64,000 nucleotides of DNA from Ruminococcaceae bacterium Marseille-P2935 (GTDB lineage: Bacteria; Bacillota; Clostridia; Oscillospirales; Ruminococcaceae): the NCBI GenBank assembly GCA_900104565.1, contig LT629952.1, positions 682,001 to 746,000 on the forward strand, read 5' to 3'. This document shows positions 1-8,164 of this stretch, in pieces. The position numbers and the translations under genes were made by a program. A model generated the notes under the pieces. That model saw only the letters and a list, made by a program, of their open reading frames with translations. It did not search any database and was not told the DNA's origin. Each line of letters opens with the position of its first letter. Position 1 is the stretch's first letter.

Positions 1-1032
1 TCCCTCCTCTGATGCAGATGGAACGACTAATCCTCCCGGGCACATGCAAAAGGTATACACGCCTCTTTCCCCCTGCCGGTAGGAAAGCTGATATTCCCCT
101 TTGGGAAGCGCCGGATGCCCCGCCAGCCGGCCGTAAAGCATACGATCAATTTCGGTTTGCAGGTGCTCAATCCGCACTCCTACCGAAAAGGCTTTCGCCT
201 CCATTGCAATCCCTTGATATAACAGCATTTCAAAGGTATCTCTTGCGCTATGCCCAATTGCCAGCACCAGTACCTGGGCAGGCAGTTCAGTACCACCTAC
301 GCTAATTGATTGTAATCTTCCGCTTTGGTAAGTGATTCCTTCTAACGTTTGCCCAAAGCGCACCTCGCCGCCCAGGCGGATTACCTCGCTTCGCAGGTTT
401 TTCACCACATCACGCAGCCTATCTGTTCCTATGTGAGGCTTTGCTTTCCAGCAAATTTCCTGTGGTGCACCTAAACTGGCGAGCTTTTTCAACACATAGT
501 CACAGCGCGGGTCATGAATACGGGTGGTCAGCTTGCCGTCAGAAAAGGTTCCGGCTCCCCCTTCTCCAAATTGCACGTTGGAGGCAGGGTTTAATTCTCC
601 CTTCTTCCAAAAGCGGTTTACCGCTTCCACCCGGCTGTCCATATCGGACCCACGCTCCAGCACCAGCGGCCGGTAACCATACTGGGCCAAAAGATAAGCG
701 GCAAACATTCCCGCAGGACCAAAGCCCGCTATGATCGGCCGGTTTTTTAAAGTTTTTTTACCCAACTGTATGGTGAGATCCGTTTCCTCACGAAAGGTCA
801 CATTTTTTTCGGCCAGCCTATCCACCAGCTCCTGTTCCTTGCAGGACAGTCGGTATGCCACCGAATGGATAAAATGAATGTTATCCCGCCGTCTGGCATC
901 TAGCGATGTTTTTATAATATGGCTTTCTATAATACTGCTTTCACTAAGGCCCAGCACTTTTCGGCCCAGCGTAATAGCATCTTCCACCGGCTGGTTTAGT
1001 GCTGTTTTAATATTTGAAACTACAACAGACAA
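1..1032 (-). CDS. FAD-dependent oxidoreductase, COG2509 type (C-terminus beyond left edge)
   Basis: The visible 344 residues match the NAD(FAD)-utilizing dehydrogenase family. An N-terminal region of about 95 residues precedes a dinucleotide-binding motif GFGPAG at residues 103-108, followed by an ERG motif and a glycine-rich FQFGEGG-like stretch (here QFGEGGAGTFSDGKL). I chose the TTG at 1032 because AGGAGGTG at 1048-1041 sits 8 nt upstream. An in-frame ATG at 1053 lies inside the T-run of a terminator and has no ribosome binding site. The substrate is unknown. The gene follows cdaA-cdaR, and from memory this family is often found between ybbR/cdaR and glmM in Clostridia, so glmM may lie just beyond the left edge (inference). 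The reading frame is open to base 1. Confidence 0.85.
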   Translation of the reverse strand, partial: MSVVVSNIKTALNQPVEDAITLGRKVLGLSESSIIESHIIKTSLDARRRDNIHFIHSVAYRLSCKEQELVDRLAEKNVTFREETDLTIQLGKKTLKNRPIIAGFGPAGMFAAYLLAQYGYRPLVLERGSDMDSRVEAVNRFWKKGELNPASNVQFGEGGAGTFSDGKLTTRIHDPRCDYVLKKLASLGAPQEICWKAKPHIGTDRLRDVVKNLRSEVIRLGGEVRFGQTLEGITYQSGRLQSISVGGTELPAQVLVLAIGHSARDTFEMLLYQGIAMEAKAFSVGVRIEHLQTEIDRMLYGRLAGHPALPKGEYQLSYRQGERGVYTFCMCPGGLVVPSASEEG

Positions 1033-1053
1033 CCTATTTGCACCTCCTGACAT

Positions 1054-1090
1054 AAAAACGGCAGAGCCCGCACCGCGCAGGCCCTGCCGT
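1054..1090 (-). terminator. Rho-independent terminator after cdaR
   Basis: On the minus strand a 10-bp stem (ACGGCAGGGC pairing with GCTCTGCCGT, one G-U) and a 13-nt loop are followed by TTTT. It starts 13 nt after the cdaR stop. It lies between cdaR and the FAD protein gene, so that gene may be reached only by read-through or from a separate promoter. Confidence 0.7.
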
Positions 1091-1102
1091 CGCTCTGTTA
1101 TG

Positions 1103-2365
1103 CTAATCTCGCGCTTTTACCGTAATAATTGCGGTATAATCTCCAACCGCCCAAACCAGGTTTTTGGTTGGGGTATAAATTTTAACCGGAACCTTGTATT
1201 GACCAGTTTGAATCACCCGGTCAGAAATATCAATCTCTGCTACCACATCGCCAGCTGACAGCGCCGCCATCATATCCTTGGGGCCAATCAAGGTGACATT
1301 GTTAATTCTCTGCGAATTAACAGTTACATCATAACCTGCTGGTTTATTAATAATCTGAAGGTTGGAAATATGAAGCACCTTGGACTCCATATTTGACATA
1401 TCAAATTCCACCGAAACTGTCTCGATATTCTCTAAATTGATAAACCCGCTCGGCAGCTCAACATCAAAACTATAAGAACTGTCTAATCGCAAGTCTTTTA
1501 TATCAACATATCCCAAATGAATTTCGCTGATATTATTGATTGCATCCACAGGTCCAGCCACTTCAATTGTTTCTGTAGAAAGCATATAGGGCAGCTGAGC
1601 AGCATCAAAATTCTCCGGCTGGTTTAAAAAGCCAATCGTTACTGGTAAGGATTTTTTCTTTAGAACAGGGATTGTAACTTCAGCCTCGGTATAATCCATT
1701 GAAATATTGGGAAGATCAAGAGTATTTCCATTTTTATCAAGCAATTCAATGTTACCTTTTACGACTTCTGTTTTTTCCAAGGTTTTATCAAACTGTGCTT
1801 TTATCACACATTTGGCCACCTGTACAATATCTGTTTCCGGCCCGGTCAGGGTAACTTCTTTCGGGGTAATGTAGGAATTTTCCATAACATACCCTTCCGG
1901 AATGGAAACTCCCTCTAAAACACCTTCTATCGCATATTTCTTAGTTGAAAAGCGGTCAAACCGTACTCTTATGGTTTTAGGTGAAATATCGACTACACTG
2001 TATTCCTTGCCCGAAGTGTTCACCCAATCCAACGGAAGGTCGTAGGTACCGGGCCCCGTTACACTCGAAAGCCTGGCCGAAACGGTGATATCTTCCGGCA
2101 ATACATTACCCACTACATACCGTTTTCCTTCTACCTTAACATCCACTTTCGTCTTTTCATCGTAAATAGGCTGAATTCCCAACCTGCTGGCTGTGCTGGA
2201 CTGAATGTTCACCTCAACCGGCACACCGCTTACCATATGCTCTGTATCGGACTTAAATGTCAGGCCTACCACCAGCCAGATAATCAGGGCAACCACAACC
2301 GAAATGATTTTAAGATACCGGTTGTCCTGCATCAAGGTACTAAGCCGTTTCAGTTTCATCTTCAT
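1103..2365 (-). CDS. cdaR: YbbR-domain regulator of diadenylate cyclase (CdaR)
   Basis: This 420-residue protein has one N-terminal membrane helix (about residues 18-37, hydrophobic run ending IIWLVVGL), followed by a long extracellular region of repeated beta-rich YbbR domains. In other Firmicutes CdaR binds the membrane diadenylate cyclase CdaA and modulates c-di-AMP synthesis outside the membrane; that role is inferred here from the domains and operon position. The start codon overlaps the cdaA stop by 4 nt (ATGA), which points to translational coupling, and GGTG in the cdaA 3' end serves as the ribosome binding site. A second ATG two codons in could also start it. The length suits the family. 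Confidence 0.92.
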   Translation of the reverse strand: MKMKLKRLSTLMQDNRYLKIISVVVALIIWLVVGLTFKSDTEHMVSGVPVEVNIQSSTASRLGIQPIYDEKTKVDVKVEGKRYVVGNVLPEDITVSARLSSVTGPGTYDLPLDWVNTSGKEYSVVDISPKTIRVRFDRFSTKKYAIEGVLEGVSIPEGYVMENSYITPKEVTLTGPETDIVQVAKCVIKAQFDKTLEKTEVVKGNIELLDKNGNTLDLPNISMDYTEAEVTIPVLKKKSLPVTIGFLNQPENFDAAQLPYMLSTETIEVAGPVDAINNISEIHLGYVDIKDLRLDSSYSFDVELPSGFINLENIETVSVEFDMSNMESKVLHISNLQIINKPAGYDVTVNSQRINNVTLIGPKDMMAALSAGDVVAEIDISDRVIQTGQYKVPVKIYTPTKNLVWAVGDYTAIITVKARD

Positions 2366-3237
2366 TTTTTCACCTTCCAGAATCCAAGCTTGCGCTCCTC
2401 TGTCTCCTCAGGCTCTTTGCCAAACACCGCTGTCGTCAGCCTGTCAGCCAGCTGCTCCCGAGTAAACCCGCGGTTAAGCTTGCCGGCATGCGCCACCGTA
2501 ATAATACCAGTCTCTTCTGAAACCACCACTACCGTAGCGTCGCTGTTTTCACTCATACCCAATGCAGCCCTGTGCCGAGTGCCTAATTCCCTGCTGATAC
2601 CAAAATTATCGGACAAAGGTAAAAAACACCCCGCAGCATATACCTTGCCGTCCCTTATAATAACGGCACCATCATGAAGCGGAGAATTGGGAAAAAACAT
2701 ATTGCCAAGCAGCTCCATCGAAGGCTCGGCGTCTACTATAGTTCCCGTACCAATAATTTCACCAAGCTTTGTTTTACCTTCCAGCACAATGAGCGCTCCA
2801 ATTTTTTGCCTAGAAAGTGCAGCACAGCTGTCACAAATTGCAGCAATCGCCTTACGCCAGCGTACATTTACTTCTTCCTGATTCACCGAACCAGATGAAA
2901 ACACATTGAATTTGGTCAGCTTTGTTCTGCCTACCTGTTCCAATGCACGTCTTAGTTCAGGCTGAAAAACAATAAACAGAGCAAGAACGCCAACCTGAAG
3001 GATATTCTGCATAATAAATTCCATTGTCTTTAAATGGAACTGGACCGCTATAAAATAGCATACCAAAAGGGCTATAATCCCTTTCATCAGCTGCATCGCC
3101 CTGGTATCCCGCACTAACTTTAAAAGTTGATAAACCAAAAAAGCTACAAGGGCGATATCAATGATATCCACCCATGTAGTAGTATTTTTTACACTATTGT
3201 ATATTTCTACAATTTTAAACCACAATTCGTTCCACAT
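2362..3237 (-). CDS. cdaA: Diadenylate cyclase CdaA (c-di-AMP synthase)
   Basis: CdaA makes the second messenger c-di-AMP from two ATP. The 291-residue product has three membrane helices (about residues 23-41, 46-64 and 80-94) and then a DAC domain with both catalytic signatures: DGA at 189-191 (in PLHDGAVI) and RHR at 221-223 (in GTRHRAALG). I chose the ATG at 3237, preceded by AAAGGAAG, over an ATG 24 codons upstream with no ribosome binding site; this gives the usual family length. It is coupled to cdaR by a 4-nt overlap. In the classic operon glmM follows, but here the FAD oxidoreductase comes next. c-di-AMP controls potassium and osmolyte transport and cell wall homeostasis in Firmicutes. 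Confidence 0.96.
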   Translation of the reverse strand: MWNELWFKIVEIYNSVKNTTTWVDIIDIALVAFLVYQLLKLVRDTRAMQLMKGIIALLVCYFIAVQFHLKTMEFIMQNILQVGVLALFIVFQPELRRALEQVGRTKLTKFNVFSSGSVNQEEVNVRWRKAIAAICDSCAALSRQKIGALIVLEGKTKLGEIIGTGTIVDAEPSMELLGNMFFPNSPLHDGAVIIRDGKVYAAGCFLPLSDNFGISRELGTRHRAALGMSENSDATVVVVSEETGIITVAHAGKLNRGFTREQLADRLTTAVFGKEPEETEERKLGFWKVKK

Positions 3238-3396
3238 ATTGCAGCTTCCTTTCGGAATTGTCCTAACATTTTTATCATCCCCACAATATGGTTTGATAAA
3301 GTCGCGCATTCGACCAAAAAAGCTGGCTGGTCAATCTGCGCATCAAAATGAATAACTCTCATACAGTTATTTTATCACATCCGTGTAATTATGCAA

Positions 3397-4536
3397 TCAT
3401 TTTGAAAATTTTTTTACAATATTGCAAAAGGCCTGCGCTTGAATTTTCGTATTAAATGCACCAATGCTGACCCGGGCAGTACCGCTTTCCAGAGTTCCCA
3501 TTTTTTTATGGGCCAATGGCGCACAGTGAAAGCCGCCTCGAAGTGCAAAACCAGCTTCATCCAGCAAACCAGCAGTTTCATCACCCTTTTTCCCCGAAAG
3601 GTTAAAAGATATCACCGGCAGATTCTGCCCTTTTCTAGGTGGAGCCGTATACAAAATAACTCCTGGAATATTCCTTAGCCCAGAGTCAATCATGTTTGTC
3701 AGCTCAAATTCGTGTTCATAAATGGCATTTAACCCGGTTTGGTTCACAAAATCAATTCCTGCACTGAGCCCTATAATCCCTATTGTGTTCAGGGTTCCGC
3801 TTTCCAAACGGTCCGGCATGAAATCAGGCTGCTTATAACTGAGCGAAACACTTCCGGTTCCGCCCTCTATTAGGGTATTGAATCGTTCTCCATTATTGGC
3901 AATTAAAACGCCTGTGCCGCTTGGGCCATATAAACCTTTATGCCCCGGCATACAGAGAAAATCAATGCCCAACTTTTGAATATCAATGGGCAGAACGCCT
4001 GCAGACTGGGCAGAATCTACCAGAAAATAACACCCATGCTTTTTAGCTACATTAGAAATTGCTTCAATTGGCACACAGATTCCAAACGCATTGGAACCAT
4101 GGGTTACTGCAATTAATTTGGTGTTTGGGCGAATTAACTTTTCCAGTCTGGCAACAGTCTCTGCTGCATCCTGGCCGATTTTTAGAATATCGTAAGTGAT
4201 GAGTCCATCATTTTTCAGCTTTTCCATAGGACGTAGCACAGAATTATGCTCCAGATCGCTGATAATTGCATGGTCTCCCCATCTCAATATTCCTTTAATT
4301 GCAATGTTTAATGACTGGGTACAGTTTTGTGTAAAAACAACATCTTCTACCCGGTTAGCGTGGAATAGTTCTGCCAATTTTTCACGGCAGTTATAAATCT
4401 GTTCCGCTGTAGCCAGCGACATTTTATGGCCGCTGCGTCCAGGGTTAGCACCATAAAGCGACATTGCCTGGTTAACCGCAGCAACTACTTTAGCCGGTTT
4501 TGGAAAGGTGGTAGCTGCATTGTCAAAATAAATCAC
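3397..4536 (-). CDS. Cysteine desulfurase family protein (PLP-dependent, class V)
   Basis: The 379-residue product is a fold-type I PLP enzyme expected to take sulfur (or selenium) from cysteine (or selenocysteine) as an enzyme-bound persulfide. Visible landmarks are the N-terminal YFDNAATT, histidine 97 (EHNS), Asp174 and Gln177 (VDSAQSAG), the PLP lysine 200 (MPGHKG) and the persulfide cysteine 338 (RGGFHCAP). It resembles the clade modelled as TIGR01977 rather than housekeeping IscS/SufS, and no iscU or suf gene is adjacent. It starts at GTG 4536 with GAGGAGG upstream, 2 nt after the DUF3343 gene, so the two are almost certainly cotranscribed. The acceptor of its sulfur is unknown; the small neighbour is the obvious candidate (inference). 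Confidence 0.9.
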   Translation of the reverse strand: MIYFDNAATTFPKPAKVVAAVNQAMSLYGANPGRSGHKMSLATAEQIYNCREKLAELFHANRVEDVVFTQNCTQSLNIAIKGILRWGDHAIISDLEHNSVLRPMEKLKNDGLITYDILKIGQDAAETVARLEKLIRPNTKLIAVTHGSNAFGICVPIEAISNVAKKHGCYFLVDSAQSAGVLPIDIQKLGIDFLCMPGHKGLYGPSGTGVLIANNGERFNTLIEGGTGSVSLSYKQPDFMPDRLESGTLNTIGIIGLSAGIDFVNQTGLNAIYEHEFELTNMIDSGLRNIPGVILYTAPPRKGQNLPVISFNLSGKKGDETAGLLDEAGFALRGGFHCAPLAHKKMGTLESGTARVSIGAFNTKIQAQAFCNIVKKFSK

Positions 4537-4538
4537 AG

Positions 4539-4760
4539 CTAATCCTCCTCTACAACAGAAACGACTTTAATTCCTGCTCGGTTAAAAATATCGGCAGCCG
4601 TTTCCTCCGGGCAATTGACTTTTACCGCATACCCGCATCCACTGGATGTCTGGTATTTGGAGCTACGTAGGATTTTCGATGTGATTCCAAACTTTTGAAG
4701 GACTTTTTCTGCCCTCATAGCATAGGTCACTGAGTTTACAATAAAAATTGGGCCATCCAT
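4539..4760 (-). CDS. DUF3343 protein, putative Se/S carrier
   Basis: A 73-residue protein of the DUF3343 family (Pfam PF11823, described as putative Se/S carrier-like). It has a ferredoxin-like pattern of alternating strands and helices and the conserved SSGCGYAVKV segment, where Cys42 is the likely persulfide or perselenide carrier; Cys50 is a second cysteine. The ATG at 4760 has a full GGAGGTGA site. It sits directly upstream of the cysteine desulfurase gene with a 2-nt gap. This pairing suggests a desulfurase-to-carrier sulfur relay analogous to IscS-TusA. That is inferred from family and context; no target pathway is visible nearby. Confidence 0.85.
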   Translation of the reverse strand: MDGPIFIVNSVTYAMRAEKVLQKFGITSKILRSSKYQTSSGCGYAVKVNCPEETAADIFNRAGIKVVSVVEED

Positions 4761-4811
4761 ATATTGTCACCTCCGGCTCATAACCATTCTATGCCGGAAA
4801 TATTTCTTTTG

Positions 4812-5291
4812 CTATTCGACAATTTTTTTCAAAAGGCAGACGGCATGCGCTGCAATCCCCAGCCCCTCCCCTGTAAAGCCCAATTTTTCTTCGGTAGTTG
4901 CTTTTACGTTGATTTGGTCTTTCTGGCATCCGCATGCAGCTGCCAGATTACTGCACATTGTTTCTGTCATACTGCTTAATTTTGGAGCCTGTGCAAGTAC
5001 CGTACAGTCGGCGTTGCAAATTTCATAACCTCGTTCTCTCATTCGACGTGCAACCTCACGCAGCAGCTGAATGCTATCTGCCCCTTTAAACCGCTCATCA
5101 GTATCTGGAAACAGTTTTCCAATATCTCCAAGGCCTAATGCGCCTAAAATACTGTCCATCAACGCGTGGGTAAGCACATCGGCGTCGGAATGCCCTAACA
5201 GGCCCTTCGGATAGTCAAACCGTACGCCGCCCAGAATCAAGTCTCTTCCCTCCACCAGGCGATGAACATCATACCCATGTCCTATGCGCAT
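4812..5291 (-). CDS. ispF: 2-C-methyl-D-erythritol 2,4-cyclodiphosphate synthase
   Basis: IspF closes the cyclodiphosphate ring in the non-mevalonate (MEP) isoprenoid pathway. The 159-residue length is normal. The zinc ligands are in place: Asp8 and His10 (YDVH) and His42 (LTHALMD), with the GHSDAD loop at 33-38. The ATG overlaps the ispD stop as TAATG, so the two are translationally coupled, in the common ispD-ispF order. The product acts in the cytoplasm as a trimer in known homologues. I see nothing unusual. Confidence 0.97.
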   Translation of the reverse strand: MRIGHGYDVHRLVEGRDLILGGVRFDYPKGLLGHSDADVLTHALMDSILGALGLGDIGKLFPDTDERFKGADSIQLLREVARRMRERGYEICNADCTVLAQAPKLSSMTETMCSNLAAACGCQKDQINVKATTEEKLGFTGEGLGIAAHAVCLLKKIVE

Positions 5292-6010
5292 TAATATATT
5301 TCCTCCTCTTCAGCAATTGCCTGTGCAATTACCAGGTCATCTGGAGTTGTAATTTTAATATTCTGATAATCCCCCTGGGAAAGATAAACCGAGTGGCCAA
5401 AGTTCTCGACAAGCTGGCAGTCATCCGTAAAGCATTTTCCTTCCTCTTTGGCTTTTTCAAGAGCTTTAAAATAAAGCTCCCGTTCAAAAATCTGCGGTGT
5501 TTGAGTAATATACAGCCTTCCACGGTCAGGTGTTTGTTCTACAAAACCTTCCGGATTAACCAGTTTAATGGTATCTTTGCATTTCACGCCTGCGGTTGCC
5601 GCCCCATATTCCCTGGCGTCCTCCATGCATGCGTTGATTACTTCCTGCGTCACCATTGGCCTGGCCCCATCATGGATCGCCAGATACTGACACTCTTCAT
5701 TGGCAAGCTTGGCTCCCAACATAACCGACTCCTGCCTGGTTTCTCCACCTTTGGTAATTTTACTTACTTTAAGCAGTTCAAAATCTTTTACCATATCCAT
5801 GAACAAGGGAATATCATTTTCCCTGCAAACCACGATAATTTCATCTATATTCCCGTTATTTTCAAATGCCATAACAGAACGAATGATTACCGGAATTCCT
5901 CCGATTTCAGCCATCTGCTTATCTATTCCACCCATTCGCTCTGAGTTACCCGCCGCTACAATAACTGCAGTGGTATAGGGTCTTAAATCTTTTGACCGGT
6001 TAAAAAACAT
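5291..6010 (-). CDS. ispD: 2-C-methyl-D-erythritol 4-phosphate cytidylyltransferase
   Basis: IspD couples CTP to methylerythritol phosphate, the step two before IspF in the MEP pathway. The N-terminal nucleotide-binding signature AAGNSERMG lies at residues 19-27 with the following Lys31, and a HDGARPMV motif is present in the middle of the protein. At 239 residues it is the usual size, with a short N-terminal extension ([12 protein letters not shown]). It overlaps ispF by one base (TAATG). AGGAGAC precedes the ATG by about 9 nt. Confidence 0.96.
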   Translation of the reverse strand: MFFNRSKDLRPYTTAVIVAAGNSERMGGIDKQMAEIGGIPVIIRSVMAFENNGNIDEIIVVCRENDIPLFMDMVKDFELLKVSKITKGGETRQESVMLGAKLANEECQYLAIHDGARPMVTQEVINACMEDAREYGAATAGVKCKDTIKLVNPEGFVEQTPDRGRLYITQTPQIFERELYFKALEKAKEEGKCFTDDCQLVENFGHSVYLSQGDYQNIKITTPDDLVIAQAIAEEEEIY

Positions 6011-6033
6011 TGCGGCCAGTCTCCTGTCTCTAT

Positions 6034-6669
6034 TTAAAATTCAGCCCCAGGCTGCAGCTTTGTTTCGTAATACCCTTCGGCACAATAAACCGCACCCGCC
6101 GGATTATGAGCCAGCACACGGTCCTTTGCAATCAGGGTGGTGACAAGCGCCTGGGAATATTTATAAAACATGGAATCATGCCCAACACATAGTCCAACTA
6201 AAATATTAAATTCCGTCTTTTGCTCATTCAGCAGCTTTGCCTGGGCAATAGGGTTACACATGGGTTCAAATTCATCCGGTTTCAATTTATATTCTTTGGG
6301 CACCCCAATACGTTCTTTGGGGATTCCGCCGGTCTTGCAGATAACCGAAACAACCTCAAACCCATGCTTACGAAATATGTCTGCAATAATCTTAGCTTCT
6401 TTGGAAAGCCCCATGCAGAAAGCCACCCCAAGCCTATGGTAATTCATCTGTTTGCAAAACTCCAGCGTTTCCTTTAAACGGGGCCAACGGCAATACCCCA
6501 TCTGTTCAATTTCGGTGCTTTTTATGTAAAACTCCCGGTTTTCAGGCTTCTCATACTCCTGAAAAGCTTCTTCCAAAAGCTGCGGATGTTTCATTGGGCA
6601 GTTCTTTGGCACTTTTTCCGGGTTTTCTTCGGTACAAGAGTGCAGAGCACAGCTACTGCAGGTATACAT
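6034..6669 (-). CDS. DUF1847 cysteine-rich, likely metal-binding protein
   Basis: A 211-residue protein of the DUF1847 family. It opens with a cluster of cysteines (C4, C7, C12, C24 in MYTCSSCALHSC and NCPM) that probably bind zinc or an iron-sulfur cluster. A second part contains GVAFCMGLSKEA and LVGLCVGHDSMF, which look like conserved cysteine-bearing nucleotide or ligand loops. I chose the ATG at 6669 because AGGACG lies just upstream; an in-frame start 10 codons earlier lacks such a site. It is 23 nt downstream-adjacent to ispD and may share its transcript. The family function is not established, so I give none. Confidence 0.82.
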   Translation of the reverse strand: MYTCSSCALHSCTEENPEKVPKNCPMKHPQLLEEAFQEYEKPENREFYIKSTEIEQMGYCRWPRLKETLEFCKQMNYHRLGVAFCMGLSKEAKIIADIFRKHGFEVVSVICKTGGIPKERIGVPKEYKLKPDEFEPMCNPIAQAKLLNEQKTEFNILVGLCVGHDSMFYKYSQALVTTLIAKDRVLAHNPAGAVYCAEGYYETKLQPGAEF

Positions 6670-6702
6670 AAAATCGTCCTCACTTTCTATTATAATCAAA
6701 TA

Positions 6703-7707
6703 TTATAGCCGTTTATATTCCAACCAAAAATTATATACCGGATAGGCTACGTTGCTCATCCAATCAGAGAGCGTCCCATATACTTCATTAAAAAAAACAT
6801 CCTCCTCCACCTGGGTCAATAAAATGCCGGCATGATCCTGTTTTATTGCCTGCGCTGCAGCAGAGTCCATGATGTTTTCCTGGGTACCCATCAGGTATGC
6901 TGCCGCTTCGGTTAAAGCATCCTTCTGTGGGGCAGTAAGCGAATTCCAGCAGGAAGCACGTGCAAGCAACCAGCTATAACCAACACTGTACGGATAGGAA
7001 CAAAGGTAGTATTGGGATTCACCCGAAAAAGCATCGGCAGGAATAGATTGCAGGCGGCTGGCCGGCAAAATAATTCCGTCTGCCTCTTCATCAGAAAGGA
7101 TATTTGAAACATTCTTCCATTCCCCAGATTCTATCGAACCGCCGTTCAGCTCTATAACCCTGCTTAAGCTTTTATTTTCGATTGAAATAAATTTTTTACC
7201 CCGCACAGCCTCCAAACCAGTCAGTTCAAAATTCCTGGTAATCAGCAAATCCGATTCCTCCTGAACCGCACCCAGCGGAATACCGCCCGTTTGCTTTTCA
7301 AGTTCTTCCAGCACCTCGTCTAAGGTAGCCTGACGGTTCAGCGACAAACCCAGCTGCCTTGCGTTCTTAAACAGAAAGCCTGTATTTAATATGCGCAGCA
7401 ACCCGTTGGTCGACGGAATTTCTTCAGGCAAAGCCAAAATAAAATCCGTTTGTTCTTCCTTCATATCTTTTACAGGCTGGCTGCTGTCTACTAATTTAAC
7501 CTGCAGGGTTCCGGCGCTTAAACTGCTTACCTGTTTTGCAAACACCTCGGCTGACTGCCATTGATGCGGATATTGGTCCCGATCAATGGAAAACGTCAAT
7601 TCCCGTGCCGGTTTCAACTCTTTTTCTGTATTCGTCTGACCAGAGCAACCGGCAAAAAAGAACAGAAGGAAGGAAATAGATACGGCTGCTGCTAAAAAGC
7701 GTTTCAT
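6703..7707 (-). CDS. DctP-like TRAP solute-binding lipoprotein (orphan)
   Basis: The 334-residue product begins with a lipoprotein signal (MKRFLAAAVS, hydrophobic core, lipobox FAGC), so it should be anchored to the outer face of the membrane. The body follows the TRAP transporter DctP pattern: an early ELTFSIDRDQYPHQW block with an AEVFAKQV helix, a GLEAVRGKKF block in the middle, and a late YPYSVGYSWLLA block followed by LTAPQKDALTEAA. No DctQ or DctM membrane genes are adjacent, so its transport partner, if any, is elsewhere. The ATG at 7707 follows GGGAGGGG; an upstream in-frame ATG at 7809 would hide the signal peptide. Sequence identity to DctP looks low, so substrate cannot be guessed. 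Confidence 0.78.
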   Translation of the reverse strand: MKRFLAAAVSISFLLFFFAGCSGQTNTEKELKPARELTFSIDRDQYPHQWQSAEVFAKQVSSLSAGTLQVKLVDSSQPVKDMKEEQTDFILALPEEIPSTNGLLRILNTGFLFKNARQLGLSLNRQATLDEVLEELEKQTGGIPLGAVQEESDLLITRNFELTGLEAVRGKKFISIENKSLSRVIELNGGSIESGEWKNVSNILSDEEADGIILPASRLQSIPADAFSGESQYYLCSYPYSVGYSWLLARASCWNSLTAPQKDALTEAAAYLMGTQENIMDSAAAQAIKQDHAGILLTQVEEDVFFNEVYGTLSDWMSNVAYPVYNFWLEYKRL

Positions 7708-7867
7708 ATACCTACCCCTCCCTGTTTTTTTTACTATTTTGCCTGACTGGCTATGGCGCCTAAACACAGCAATATGATAAGCCACCTGGCAATTAATATT
7801 GTACACCATGTTGGAAGATACTAAAAAGTGAAGTTATATTATGTTCCCTATTGTACCAGATAAACAG

Positions 7868-7979
7868 ATAAAAAACAAACCTGCGGATCAATTTCCGGCA
7901 GGTTTGTTCAAAAAATTTTTGCTGGATTGCTCTTACGTTTTAAGCGCCGCCTACCTATGTTAAAGCGCTCTACCGTTTG
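7868..7979 (-). ncRNA. Candidate small RNA or attenuated leader
   Basis: A good promoter (7986-8015) and a strong intrinsic terminator delimit a transcript of about 112 nt. The terminator has an 11-bp stem, 7874-7884 with 7898-7908, then TTTTT on the minus strand. No reading frame of note lies between. The RNA contains two GCGCTT-type repeats. It ends about 160 nt before the DctP-like lipoprotein gene on the same strand, so it could be an independent small RNA or a premature-termination leader for that gene. I recognise no known RNA family. Confidence 0.4.
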
Positions 7980-7985
7980 TATCCC

Positions 7986-8015
7986 ATTCTACTTTGCCGT
8001 AGCTTTTATAGTCAA
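7986..8015 (-). promoter_or_regulatory. Sigma-A promoter for the candidate small RNA
   Basis: Minus-strand -35 TTGACT (8015-8010), 18-bp spacer and -10 TAGAAT (7991-7986). It could drive the 112-nt RNA and, by read-through, the DctP-like lipoprotein gene. Confidence 0.55.
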
Positions 8016-8092
8016 CTTCTAACACCTAAAACTTAACAACATAAAACGTAAATTATATATTGTTAGATTTACTGGGGAAAGGGTATTTAAAT

Positions 8093-8129
8093 GAAGAAGC
8101 CCAGAATCCAAAAGGATTCCGGGCTTCTT
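8093..8129 (-). terminator. Terminator hairpin after the DHHW protein gene
   Basis: A long stem (GAAGAAGCCCAGAATCC against GGATTCCGGGCTTCTT, one mismatch) with an AAAA loop, 36 nt downstream of the stop at 8165. The T-tract on the minus strand is short (TTCATTT), so termination efficiency is uncertain. Confidence 0.6.
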
Positions 8130-8164
8130 TATGTGAAATTTCTTGTTAGGTTTGGTAAAATAAT

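Noticed and set aside
12-1258. Plus-strand open frames at the left end
   Set aside because: They are antisense to the FAD oxidoreductase and cdaR, have no ribosome binding site and show Cys/Arg/Ser-rich antisense composition.
7921-7980. A tRNA-like GGTAGAGCGC stretch in the candidate small RNA
   Set aside because: No T-arm, anticodon stem or acceptor stem can be built around it, so it is not a tRNA.
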